35,766 nucleotides of DNA from Schleiferiaceae bacterium. Its GTDB lineage: Bacteria; Bacteroidota; Bacteroidia; Flavobacteriales; Schleiferiaceae. The notes beneath the pieces were generated by a model. The model saw only the letters and a program-made list of their open reading frames with translations, was not told where the DNA came from and made no database searches. A program made the position numbers and the translations under genes. Of the stretch, positions 22,909 through 30,948 are shown piece by piece. Position 1 is the stretch's first letter; the number at the start of each line of letters is the position of its first letter. The stretch is from assembly GCA_030831045.1 (NCBI GenBank), contig JAURMB010000029.1, positions 1 to 35,766 on the forward strand, read 5' to 3'.

Positions 22909-23171
22909 ATTCCGGTTTCGTGCCCTTCCGCTGCGAAAAGTGCTCCTTTACCTAGGGCTATCTGCGCGGAATCACGATTTGCAGCGATCACGCGCCGCCG
23001 TACACCGGGCACTCACTCCATAATTTTTGCAAATTAAGGTCATTAATTAACTAAAATCATTCAAGTTAGGCTCAAGTTATTGAAGCCATTCACGTGGATT
23101 ACAACGCATTGAGGCGCTTCCCGTTAACTTTAGATTGATTTTGTATTCATTTTGCACCACCAAGCACCTTG
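22909..23171. other. Intergenic stretch at a base-composition boundary
   Basis: The left half is still GC-rich, while from about 23020 the DNA is AT-rich and stays so in the genes that follow. No hairpin terminator or gene is visible. TAACTTTA at 23125-23132 is the likely -7 box of the cluster to the right. Confidence 0.5.
23125..23132 (+). promoter_or_regulatory. Putative -7 element of the envelope gene cluster
   Basis: TAACTTTA within the 12-mer GTTAACTTTAGA, which also precedes the amidase gene at 276-287. Distance to the ATG is 39 nt here and 38 nt there. A second candidate, TCATTTTG, lies at about 23147. Confidence 0.4.
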
Positions 23172-25124
23172 ATGACCTCCCCTTTTAACCCGTACTCAAG
23201 GGGTTTCTTCACCTACTTTTTAGTAATCCTGCTCGCAAGTGTTACTCCCGTTTGTGCACAAAAATTGAGTCCATTTTTTTGGTTTCCTCAGGCCGCTACA
23301 CCTGAGTCTTACCGGCTACCAGAAGAGGAGTGGATCAAGCGTGCTGCTGCGCTTGACTTAGCCCCTTCCCTGACCGAACGCAAGGTATCCGAGGCTCGGC
23401 TACACAGCCAATATGCGAAGCAATCAGCCATTTTAAACGGCAGTTTGTCGTTTGACCATCCGCTGGCGACGTACCTAACTGAAATAAAAAACTACGTGCT
23501 TCGCGACAATCCCGGTTTGCGAGATAGCATTACCGTTACCGTAGAAGTCACCCCAAATCCCGGAGCCTACATGAGCATCACTGGGGAATTGCGCTTCACG
23601 ACCGGCCTGTTCAATCGCTGCCACACGGAGGCGCAAATCGCGGGAATTGTTGCCCACGAAGTAATCCACCTCCGCGAAAAACACAGCGAGAACGCCATTC
23701 GTTCCCCCTTTGGCACCAACGATTCTGATGTGGTTCAACTCGCCAGCCTTTCTACGCGGTACAGCCACCGCCGAGAACTTGAAGCCGACTCCAAAGCCCT
23801 CGAATCCTTCATGCAGCAATCCGACTACCAGCTCGAAGACGTTGCGGCCATTTTTGACATTCTCGCCTACAGCTACCTTCCTTTATTCGACGAGCCGATT
23901 CCCTATGAGCGGCTTTTTTCCGATTGCTACGCCCCCGTGGCGAACAGCTTTATTGAGTCACCGCGGCCGATTACGCCCAAAGAAAAGCTTGACGACTCGC
24001 GCTCCTCACACCCCAATGCATACCGCAGGCAAGTAGCGTACCTAAAAAAACTGGAAGAGTCTAACTACACATTAGGCAGCGGAAAATTATTTGTGCTCAA
24101 AAGCGCCTCCGAATTCAAATCGCTTCAAGCCCAACTGCAGTACGAAGAACGCTACATGCAAGCGGTCAACCATAATTACTTGCACGTACTATTTGATGAA
24201 TTGCTCACCTCGAATGGGGCACCAACTATCCTTAAAGTCCATTCACTATGGGCATTGACGACTTTGCGGAACGACCAACTGTACGACCGCGAATTGGGCG
24301 TTTTTTCTGATTACGAAGGGGAACTTTCCACTCTTTATTGGTTCATGCGGACCATTCCAAAAAAAGACCTCACGCTTTTGGCGTACCGTCACGCATTCGA
24401 AGCAAAAAAAGCATTCCCTGAAAGTCAACTAATCGATCGGGTGCTGCTCAGTTTGGCCCACCAAGCCTCCAAGCTGAACTCCGTCACCGAGCTCGACTGG
24501 TCCAACCCGGCCCTTTGCGGAATTTTAGATACCGCCGGGTTTAAGCAATCATTCAACGAAGGCGTAGCTCGTGCTGCAGAGAGCGCCTATTTTTCGAAAG
24601 CCCCAGACGTCAGCGACTTGAAGTCAGCCGCAAAACGCAGCGTCACCCCTGGCGCCTCCACCTTACTTCCGGTCCAGATTTATCTGAGGTCGTACGGACT
24701 TCCAGATCCCAAACAAATGAACAAGTACCGCGTCAATATTGAAGCCTACTTAACCAAAAAATTGACCCCCGAAATACCCGGAACCTTCTTTCCTCACGAG
24801 GCCACTCGCCTTGAGCCAAATCCTCAATTAAGGAACCAAGTTTGGGCTATGGAATACTTCTTTTTTGATGTCATCCAAATGGCCAATTGGAACTCCGCCG
24901 TCTCCCTATTCACCGACGAAGTGAGTTATTGGGAAGGTCGAATTACTACCGATCGACTTTCTCGAATTTCAGCCTTGTCTGAGCCGCGACGGCTCGCTTT
25001 GCTCACAATCGACCTGAAATCGCAACGCGCCGTAGACGCGGTGATTTCTGAATACTACCCTAGTTATGGGAGAACGCGCAAGCTGGCCGATTATTGGCTT
25101 CAATCCTTGACTTTGGAACCCTAA
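23172..25124 (+). CDS. Exported M48-family metallopeptidase with long C-terminal region
   Basis: A 650-residue exported zinc peptidase. The signal peptide ends near VCAQ (residue 30). The M48 core spans about 85-215, with HEVIH (His162, Glu163, His166) as the zinc-binding HExxH and RELEAD carrying the third ligand region (Glu202, Asp206). The remaining 430 residues are helical, without a domain I recognise; BepA-type relatives have TPRs here. It may degrade or proof-read outer-membrane proteins in the periplasm. ATG 23172 follows an in-frame TTG. It opens a co-directional run of exported proteins, with 26 nt to the next gene. Its codons are AT-richer than those of genes to the left. Confidence 0.85.
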   Translation: MTSPFNPYSRGFFTYFLVILLASVTPVCAQKLSPFFWFPQAATPESYRLPEEEWIKRAAALDLAPSLTERKVSEARLHSQYAKQSAILNGSLSFDHPLATYLTEIKNYVLRDNPGLRDSITVTVEVTPNPGAYMSITGELRFTTGLFNRCHTEAQIAGIVAHEVIHLREKHSENAIRSPFGTNDSDVVQLASLSTRYSHRRELEADSKALESFMQQSDYQLEDVAAIFDILAYSYLPLFDEPIPYERLFSDCYAPVANSFIESPRPITPKEKLDDSRSSHPNAYRRQVAYLKKLEESNYTLGSGKLFVLKSASEFKSLQAQLQYEERYMQAVNHNYLHVLFDELLTSNGAPTILKVHSLWALTTLRNDQLYDRELGVFSDYEGELSTLYWFMRTIPKKDLTLLAYRHAFEAKKAFPESQLIDRVLLSLAHQASKLNSVTELDWSNPALCGILDTAGFKQSFNEGVARAAESAYFSKAPDVSDLKSAAKRSVTPGASTLLPVQIYLRSYGLPDPKQMNKYRVNIEAYLTKKLTPEIPGTFFPHEATRLEPNPQLRNQVWAMEYFFFDVIQMANWNSAVSLFTDEVSYWEGRITTDRLSRISALSEPRRLALLTIDLKSQRAVDAVISEYYPSYGRTRKLADYWLQSLTLEP

Positions 25125-25150
25125 TTTCTGCAACCTCAAATAGAACGAAC

Positions 25151-26080
25151 ATGAGCATTCGCCCCTTACTTCTCGTACCCGTCGTCCTTTTCTTGGGCTC
25201 CTGCGCAACCTACTTTAAGACCCAGCAGTACGTCCAACTTCAAATCGATTCCGATGTGCCAATGGACGTGTGGAACAACGATGAAGTCCTTGGCAGTACC
25301 GATGAATACCTAAAAGTGTTAAAGTACGGATCGCGCAAATTTGAATGGTACCTCAAAGTTGAAAACACCGTGGTGGACACGGTCCATTTGCGCCGAAGGC
25401 TTCCCGTTTACAACAAGGCCGTACTGGGTGCCGTCGCGGTAGTCCCTCTGTACACCGCAAATAAGTTGAGAGAAGTCGACAACACCATACCGTTTGGCAC
25501 AGCCTATGTGGTCGGTGCGGCTCCGCTGCTTTTAATCGCAGGGGTTGACCGGCTCTTTGACCCCACCCCGTGGGACCTTCCTGCCGCTTCAGTTTCGAGC
25601 CACACCTTGCCGGCCCACAAAGTGGAACAGTACCAAAAGCTCATTGCCGAAGTCAACGAAGCCGATCGAAAGGCAAACGAGCGTGTGCCTGCGTCGGAAC
25701 TCACCACAGTTGATTATCTGCCTCAAGCGTTGCGAGCCAAATTTGGACTTTCGGCAATTCCGCTTTCAGCGCCGTCGTCTACCAATGCGGGTTCCGCCGA
25801 CCTTGCTGCTGGAACACCGGGATCAACTGCTGCTTCAGGCCCAGAGGTCCGGGTCCAACTCAAAAACACGGGCACTGCCTCGATCCGCGTTTATGCTTCG
25901 GTTGAAAAAAGTTGGGTCGTGCGCGGGCAATCTACGCTCGACATTGACGCTCCCGCCGGCGCCAAACTTTTCCTCGCAAAGAGCAGCCGACCCCTGGTGC
26001 TCGAGGCCATTGCCGTAGTTCCGAAATCGGGCGAACCGCAACTTATCATTGACCTTGTTCAAGCCAAATCAGCGTGGTAA
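25151..26080 (+). CDS. Lipoprotein with two hydrophobic segments, unknown function
   Basis: A 309-residue lipoprotein with lipobox LGSC (Cys18). Residues 24-75 are beta-rich (YVQLQIDSDVPMDVWNNDE) and resemble PEGA-like folds. Two hydrophobic stretches follow (about 84-100 and 112-130), then a charged helix, a Ser/Thr/Ala/Gly-rich linker (about 215-245) and a final beta-rich domain. I recognise no family for the whole. The ATG at 25151 is chosen because the lipobox follows at the right distance; the frame begins inside the M48 gene. Its stop overlaps the next gene by 7 nt. It is probably an envelope-anchored partner of its neighbours. Confidence 0.8.
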   Translation: MSIRPLLLVPVVLFLGSCATYFKTQQYVQLQIDSDVPMDVWNNDEVLGSTDEYLKVLKYGSRKFEWYLKVENTVVDTVHLRRRLPVYNKAVLGAVAVVPLYTANKLREVDNTIPFGTAYVVGAAPLLLIAGVDRLFDPTPWDLPAASVSSHTLPAHKVEQYQKLIAEVNEADRKANERVPASELTTVDYLPQALRAKFGLSAIPLSAPSSTNAGSADLAAGTPGSTAASGPEVRVQLKNTGTASIRVYASVEKSWVVRGQSTLDIDAPAGAKLFLAKSSRPLVLEAIAVVPKSGEPQLIIDLVQAKSAW

Positions 26081-27021
26081 ATCTCAAATGCTTTCGTCCA
26101 GCCGTTCTCCTCGCTGGTGTTCTTCTCGTGACCAACGCAGCACCGATTTGGGGTCAACTCTCGCTCCGTCAGGTGCGTGCATACAACGTTAATGGCCCCG
26201 ACACAGCCTTCTTCTACTTCGCGGCAACTGAAGAGTTCTCTCCTTATTTTTCTGCGACACTCTACGCGGCCATGCGCTACACGCGCCCCATACGGCGTTT
26301 GTCCCTCGGTGTACGCAGCGCGTATTCCCATCTAAATAAATGGTTTGTATTTAGCAATCTCGAGTACGCCAGCGGCATATCCTTAGAATTCCCTGACGGC
26401 GTTGCAGGTTTCAATGGGTCCGCCGTTTGGGCAAAAACCTACAAGCGCACGCTTAAGCCGGGTCAAGGAACAATGAATCTTTCCAGAAGCACCGACCGCA
26501 TACATTTCTTGATGACCTACGAAAGCGAACGGCAAAAATTCTCAACTTGGCGAATTGGCCTGGCGCAAGAGGCCAACCCCAGAGGGGGATATAATCTCGA
26601 CGGATCACCAAGTAAAGTCCTCGGGTACCGCTACCAAGCCTTGCGTTTGGGTTTTGGCAAGGTCACGACGGAGAGTGTTGTTTACCAGCTCAAACGAAAT
26701 GAAGGCAAGACGTCTCAAGTGGAAATGGGCACCACCTATTTAGACGTTTTGATTCCTTTGGCAAGTCAAATACGGTACTACAATGATGTTCCACCTAACA
26801 TCTTAGAGGACCCGATAAATTTTGCCCCAGGCGTTGAAGTTGGTGCGTTGTGGAACAAATCACGTCAAGGTGTTAAGTCGAACCACACGAGCATCGACAT
26901 TTTTGCAGGCATTCACGGGGTGTACTACCCCAACGCATTAGCCTTTTACATCGGACTTCGCGCAAGCAGTATCGGAACCGCTCGCCACGGAAAAAATCCG
27001 CACCAATTTGCCGTAAAGTAG
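26074..27021 (+). CDS. Predicted outer-membrane beta-barrel-like protein, unknown function
   Basis: A 315-residue exported protein. The signal peptide runs to IWGQ (about residue 28). The mature part has repeated short alternating segments ending in aromatic residues (FFYFAATEEF, FSATLYAAMRY, LSLGVRSAYSHL, FAGIHGVYY, AFYIGLRASS), which suggests a small outer-membrane barrel of about 10-14 strands. It does not end in the usual terminal Phe. I recognise no family. The GTG start overlaps the lipoprotein stop by 7 nt, and no ATG in this frame precedes the signal peptide. It is probably made together with the upstream lipoprotein. Confidence 0.75.
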   Translation: MVNLKCFRPAVLLAGVLLVTNAAPIWGQLSLRQVRAYNVNGPDTAFFYFAATEEFSPYFSATLYAAMRYTRPIRRLSLGVRSAYSHLNKWFVFSNLEYASGISLEFPDGVAGFNGSAVWAKTYKRTLKPGQGTMNLSRSTDRIHFLMTYESERQKFSTWRIGLAQEANPRGGYNLDGSPSKVLGYRYQALRLGFGKVTTESVVYQLKRNEGKTSQVEMGTTYLDVLIPLASQIRYYNDVPPNILEDPINFAPGVEVGALWNKSRQGVKSNHTSIDIFAGIHGVYYPNALAFYIGLRASSIGTARHGKNPHQFAVK

Positions 27022-27060
27022 TTACGACTTTTTCTTAAGACCCCAATAAAATCAAGGCTA

Positions 27061-28596
27061 ATGATCACTATTCCTCAATCGCGCACCTTCCCTAGGTTGC
27101 ACCACCAGGTACTTCTTCTAGTTGCGCTGCTCTTCGCGAGTTCGCACGCGTTCGCGCAATCTATCGTACTTGAAGAGCGCATTGCCTTTCCTATGAAGAG
27201 TATTCCTAAGGGCCACATTATTCAGGCAGTCCATACCGGAAAGCTCGATAGTACCAACGTTCACATCTCGCTATCGACAAGCTTTACTAAGGGTCAAAAC
27301 GACCAGAGCGTGGAAAGCACCAAGTTCTACGGTCGTTTTAACGCAGCCGAACTGAGTTGCGACTCTATTGAACAAATTAATAATTTAATTTTCAAGGCCT
27401 TAGGTACAAAAGTGTATCCCGCAGGAATGACCGTTCTTCCCGAACAAGTAGCCTACATTTTTACGCAGTACGACGACAAAAAGAACACCTTTTCACTTTA
27501 TGTGGTGGGAATTTCTAAAAAAGAACGCCGTTCCGATATCAACGTGCAAAAACTCTTCGAAGCCATCGTTGCCAATCCGAACCAAATTAGCTACCGAATG
27601 ACCCAATCTGGGGGGAATTTGGGGTTAGTTTTTATGCAGCTCGAAGACAAAGAAAACCACCGGGCCACCTTGCAATGGCAGATTTACGACGGCGACCTCA
27701 AGCCGGTATATCAACGTTCTGAAAAGCTCAACTTCGGGGGTGGCTCCGTAGGACTCCTCGATTTTAGTCTCTCTCCCGAGCTCGTGTGCCTCACCACTAT
27801 TAAGCACCAAAATTCTAAAACCACACAGGACGCCATCGACTACTATGTAGTGTCCAAAGAACGGACCTCCGTTTATCAAGGGATGGCCATCGCGCTCCGC
27901 AAACGGGACGCCACGGGTACCTGGATTCGGTACTATTCTGATTCGGCCTGTTTTGAACTAGGCGGACTGTTGGCCCCCTCGAACAAGCGCATACCCGAGC
28001 ACGCCTTTCACTACCGCATTCCGTTACAGCGCGTAGACTTAATCCGTGGCGGTCGATTTGACCTACCCGCAGAATGGGTTCGTGCTTGGAAAAACGACAC
28101 GCGCGAGTTCGCATTCCGATACTTTCGCATGCCCACCACGAACTTCAAATTTGACCCCTACAAAAAAGGTACGCTTGCCGTGGTTTATGGTTTTGAGGGC
28201 GGATACAACAACGAACCCTTTCAATCGGACTTATTGGTTCTGGAAACAACTCCTGCTGGAGTCGTAGGGGGCGCCCGAACCGAGCGAAACTTAATTGTGA
28301 ATAAAATAAACTCAGGCTTTGGCTACCTAAAATCAACGACCTTGGGCAACGTTCTCGTTTCTGCTGGATTTACCGCTCTTGAACCAGGCAGTAAAACACC
28401 CGTTCGTTCCACCGGTCCGCGTTTAGTGCAGGTCGCTCCCGACGCAAACTTTCAGCCCTTCATGCTTCCGGAGCCCAGCGACAACATCGGATTATATTTC
28501 TACGAAGGTCTAGAGCAGATTGGCGAAGATCGATTCATCTTACCGTACCGAACGTCAAAAGGACTATCCATCGCCGTATACCGAATCAAGCCCTAA
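27061..28596 (+). CDS. Large exported protein, unknown function
   Basis: A 511-residue exported protein with a signal peptide ending in AFAQ (residue 33). The mature part is beta-rich throughout, with segments such as QISYRMTQSGG, LGLVFMQLED and TLAVVYGFEGGY. This recalls a propeller or beta-sandwich, but I recognise no family. There is no T9SS sorting domain and no lipobox, so a periplasmic location is likely. It follows the barrel-like gene by 39 nt and belongs to the same AT-rich, co-directional run. An alternative is a secreted substrate-binding protein; nothing in the sequence decides. Confidence 0.78.
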   Translation: MITIPQSRTFPRLHHQVLLLVALLFASSHAFAQSIVLEERIAFPMKSIPKGHIIQAVHTGKLDSTNVHISLSTSFTKGQNDQSVESTKFYGRFNAAELSCDSIEQINNLIFKALGTKVYPAGMTVLPEQVAYIFTQYDDKKNTFSLYVVGISKKERRSDINVQKLFEAIVANPNQISYRMTQSGGNLGLVFMQLEDKENHRATLQWQIYDGDLKPVYQRSEKLNFGGGSVGLLDFSLSPELVCLTTIKHQNSKTTQDAIDYYVVSKERTSVYQGMAIALRKRDATGTWIRYYSDSACFELGGLLAPSNKRIPEHAFHYRIPLQRVDLIRGGRFDLPAEWVRAWKNDTREFAFRYFRMPTTNFKFDPYKKGTLAVVYGFEGGYNNEPFQSDLLVLETTPAGVVGGARTERNLIVNKINSGFGYLKSTTLGNVLVSAGFTALEPGSKTPVRSTGPRLVQVAPDANFQPFMLPEPSDNIGLYFYEGLEQIGEDRFILPYRTSKGLSIAVYRIKP

Positions 28597-28716
28597 CGCA
28601 ATTTGCACCTCCTGCAATTTCCAATTAGCGCTCGTACCCTAAAGGCCAACCGTTACCTGGTTCTTGACTACGCTGCTACGCGAAATCGCAAGCTTAACAT
28701 TGAACTTCAGCATCCC

Positions 28717-29175
28717 GTGAAAGGAATTATTAGCCTTCTCGCCCTTGCATGTGCACTGAATGCGTTTGCGCAGGTCGATCCTAACGATAAGAATGACGGG
28801 TTACCCGCTTTTAAGATCGACTCGGTAGAACAACGCCCAATTTGGCCCGGCTGCGAGGAACTCACTTCTGAAGACGAGCGTTTTAAGTGCTTCAACTACC
28901 AAATGATACGCTACATCCAGCAGAACTTCACTTTGCCCAGCGCAAAAAACCGCAAAGAGGAGTTGGAACGAACGGGGAAAGTCTACGTCCAGTTCATTAT
29001 CGAAAAAAATGGACGCGTTAATGAGGCAAAAATCATTCGGGGAGTGCACCCCGACGTTGACCAAGAGGCCCAACGCATGGTCGAGAGCATTCCAAAAATG
29101 GCCGATCCAGCACGGGTCAATGGTAAACCCGTTCGCATGCTCTATACCTTACCTATTAAGGTCCAGTACAGGTAA
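28717..29175 (+). CDS. Exported TonB C-terminal-domain protein without membrane anchor
   Basis: A 152-residue protein with a signal peptide (KGIISLLALACALNAFAQ) and a TonB C-terminal domain. Typical Bacteroidota motifs are PIWPGCEE, CFNYQMIRYIQQNFTLP, GKVYVQFIIEKNGRVNEAKI and GKPVRMLYTLPIKVQ. The usual proline-rich spacer is absent, and the N-terminus looks cleavable rather than anchoring. It therefore probably does not transmit energy from ExbBD; it may bind a periplasmic partner instead. I chose GTG 28717 because the signal peptide starts there. The frame is open back to a TTG at 28603, but those residues look unlike an N-terminus. It is the last intact gene of the cluster. Confidence 0.8.
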   Translation: MKGIISLLALACALNAFAQVDPNDKNDGLPAFKIDSVEQRPIWPGCEELTSEDERFKCFNYQMIRYIQQNFTLPSAKNRKEELERTGKVYVQFIIEKNGRVNEAKIIRGVHPDVDQEAQRMVESIPKMADPARVNGKPVRMLYTLPIKVQYR

Positions 29176-29194
29176 GTAAGTTGCCCATCTTTTG

Positions 29195-29206
29195 GGCTCT
29201 AGAGCC
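29195..29206. repeat. 12-bp perfect palindrome
   Basis: GGCTCTAGAGCC, 19 nt after the TonB-CTD gene. It may serve as a weak stop or a protein site. The rest of 29176-29356 holds nothing I can support. Confidence 0.3.
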
Positions 29207-29356
29207 GTCGAATCGATGCTTATTATTCCTGTGACTTGGAAACTACCGCAAAGAAAAAATGCTGTTATCGGTGGTCGCCGATCAGGGGAGATATCGCGAA
29301 TTCATTTAACTGAAAACTGCCGACGGATCTCATTTTACGGTGTAAATTCAGTGATT

Positions 29357-30275
29357 ATGAAATTGATTACAAGTGCTTTGAAGCATGTCGCAACCGTATA
29401 GGGAGGGCTTTTGGTGGGAACATTATGGAGTCAGACGATCACGGCACAGACTTCAACGAATTATCGCTTAAAGGATTTTGACTACCCCGTGTCGGTGTAA
29501 ATGGGACTACGCCCGGGCCTCTGGCGCTTCGGTGGGATTGAATTGGTCTGCTAGCACCATTGCTCAAGATTTTGGCCGAGGTGACGAGGGATTATTTAAC
29601 GGTCCGGGGCTCTTTCTTAATAAGTTATTTATGGGAGGCCATATACTGGATGCCAAAGCAGCCTATAACTATGGGCTACTGAGCCATTACCCTGCGGGAG
29701 ATCGAGTGTCCAGTCGTGTGAATTGCCAGGTGACTGTGGCTCATTGGAAAAGGGACCAAGGACAGACAGTCGGTCCACTCTACTATGCTCGATTACCAGA
29801 AAACAAGGTGATATCGGGCTATTCACTCAAAGGTGTCGAGGTCAATGTGATGAACATGATCCAGATCTCTGGTGGATTGTCGTACCACCCGATGCAGTAC
29901 GGAACTCGTAACGTTTTGGCGCATACCGGCATAGTCTGGTCTCGGGGGACAGCCACCTACGTGGAGGTCAATGGAGAAGGTTTTGCGGCGCAAGCGCAGT
30001 CTAAGGAGTTGAAAATGAATTTGCTGTGGTATCCCAACTTGAGCATAATGAAGTTTCCGGGGCTTGAGGTTGCATTGGGGCTTCATTCATTTGATATTCA
30101 GCACCCCATCAATAAAAGTGCATGGTATCGCAATGTGCTCAGCCGAGCACACGGTGACGTATTTATCGGCTTTTCCCCCTTCACGAACACAGGCCCCAGC
30201 GGACAAACCCAGGTGTACTATTTATTTGGATACCGTTCAGGCCTAGTGAACATTGGGGGTGGAACGATTAATTAA
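29357..30275 (+). pseudogene. Degenerate exported barrel-like gene
   Basis: ATG 29357 opens a signal-peptide-like frame (MKLITSALKHVATV) that is cut by an amber TAG (29399-29401). The same frame then continues as a hydrophobic stretch (GGLLVGTLWSQTITAQ) and an exported-type start (TSTNYRLKDFDYP) before stopping at a TAA near 29498. A second frame, open from 29472 to 30275, carries about 265 codons of beta-barrel-like protein (MIQISGGLSYHP, VALGLHSFDI, VYYLFGYRSGLVN). The simplest reading is one gene broken by an in-frame stop and a frameshift of one base. A sequencing error is possible. It is not clearly related to the barrel-like gene at 26074. Confidence 0.6.
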
Positions 30276-30359
30276 GACCTAGTTTATTCCCCCATCACCT
30301 AAAAAACCTCAACCGAGCAAAGTGCAATAGTCACTTTCTCGCCGGCGCTGCTCCCAAAG

Positions 30360-30382
30360 TTTGCTCAAACTTTTGCTCAAAC
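30360..30382. repeat. Tandem 12-bp-period direct repeat, left copy
   Basis: Two exact copies of TTTGCTCAAAC separated by one T. A related pair lies on the other side of the tRNA fragment at 30579-30601. The layout recalls arm-type binding sites of tyrosine recombinases; that role is inference. Confidence 0.6.
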
Positions 30383-30448
30383 CGAGTAAAATCAACCAAG
30401 TTGAATGACCCGAACTATCAACCTAACTCGTTGATAATCATAAAGTAG

Positions 30449-30494
30449 CAGCCCCGAGCGGAATCGAACCGCTATCAAACGTTTAGGAAACGCT
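30449..30494 (-). other. 3' half of a tRNA-Arg(CCU): probable attachment-site relic
   Basis: On the minus strand the sequence runs from an anticodon stem and loop to the tRNA end. It shows stem AGCGT/ACGTT, loop TTCCTAA (anticodon CCT), a 4-nt variable loop, T arm AGCGG-TTCGATT-CCGCT, acceptor 3' strand CGGGGCT and discriminator G. No D arm or acceptor 5' strand can be found upstream (30495-30560), so it is not a working tRNA. Truncation at the anticodon stem is the usual product of integration by a tyrosine recombinase into a tRNA gene. By geometry the element would lie to the right, on the side of the susCD genes, with an intact tRNA copy beyond the window. Confidence 0.75.
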
Positions 30495-30507
30495 TATTCT
30501 AAATATT

Positions 30508-30555
30508 GACCTCTTATCACCTGATTATCAGTTAGTTACAATTTCAGGAGAGGTC
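30508..30555. repeat. Imperfect inverted repeat beside the tRNA fragment
   Basis: GACCTCT (30508-30514) with AGAGGTC (30549-30555), and CCTGA (30520-30524) with TCAGG (30544-30548), can form a stem with one internal bulge. A further 8-bp pair, TGATAATC (30432-30439) and GATTATCA (30523-30530), spans the tRNA fragment. Confidence 0.45.
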
Positions 30556-30578
30556 AAAAAGAGAGCAAAATAGTAAAG

Positions 30579-30601
30579 TTTGCGCTCACTTTTGCGCTGA
30601 C
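30579..30601. repeat. Tandem 12-bp-period direct repeat, right copy
   Basis: TTTGCGCTCAC, T, TTTGCGCTGAC. Over 28 nt it matches the left copy at 30356-30383 at 21 positions and in the same orientation. Confidence 0.55.
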
Positions 30602-30634
30602 CTGGTGGACGAGGCTAGTTCGGTTCAAAATGTT

Positions 30635-30652
30635 CACTTATACCTATAAGTG
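30635..30652. repeat. 18-nt perfect dyad
   Basis: CACTTATA-CC-TATAAGTG. An AT-rich dyad of operator size in non-coding DNA; no gene start lies next to it. Confidence 0.4.
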
Positions 30653-30892
30653 CAAATTCTTAATTCTTACCTTTTTCCCGTCCACGAACCAATAGGTCTT
30701 TGACAATGCGGTCTCGTACTTCGAGACGTCCAATTAAACAATTGTCTACAGAATGACTGTAGGTGGCTGCTGGAAACGCATGATATAACAGAGTATTGAG
30801 GAAGAGCTCAATGCGGATTGAGGTAACTTGGGCGTAAAGTTGGTAAAAGGGTTAAAGAGTGATTTGAAACATGAAGGCAACGCGGCAGCCAT

Positions 30893-30924
30893 AAAAAAAG
30901 GGCCGACTCTTGAAAGTCGGCCCT
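30893..30924 (-). terminator. Terminator of the susCD unit
   Basis: A 9-10-bp stem (30899-30908 with 30915-30924). On the minus strand a run of seven U (30893-30899) follows. It lies about 25 nt beyond the SusD stop. Confidence 0.85.
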
Positions 30925-30948
30925 TCGAACACAATGCTCGAGAACTCC

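Larger units (their letters stand above)
30276..30948. other. Gene-poor region with attachment-site-like structure
   Basis: No convincing gene in about 670 nt. It holds 12-bp-period direct repeats (30360-30382 and 30579-30601), a tRNA 3' fragment (30449-30494), inverted repeats around it, an 18-nt dyad (30635-30652) and the SusD terminator. A reverse-strand frame of 63 codons (30660-30851) is open but has no start codon. Confidence 0.6.

Noticed and set aside
22811..23023. 70-codon plus-strand frame after the FAD/NAD(P)-binding gene
   Set aside because: Starts inside that gene in another frame and is Arg-rich without structure.
29192..29401. 69-codon frame between the TonB-CTD gene and the degenerate gene
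   Set aside because: Only its last 14 codons look meaningful, as the signal-peptide start of the degenerate gene; the rest has no protein-like pattern.
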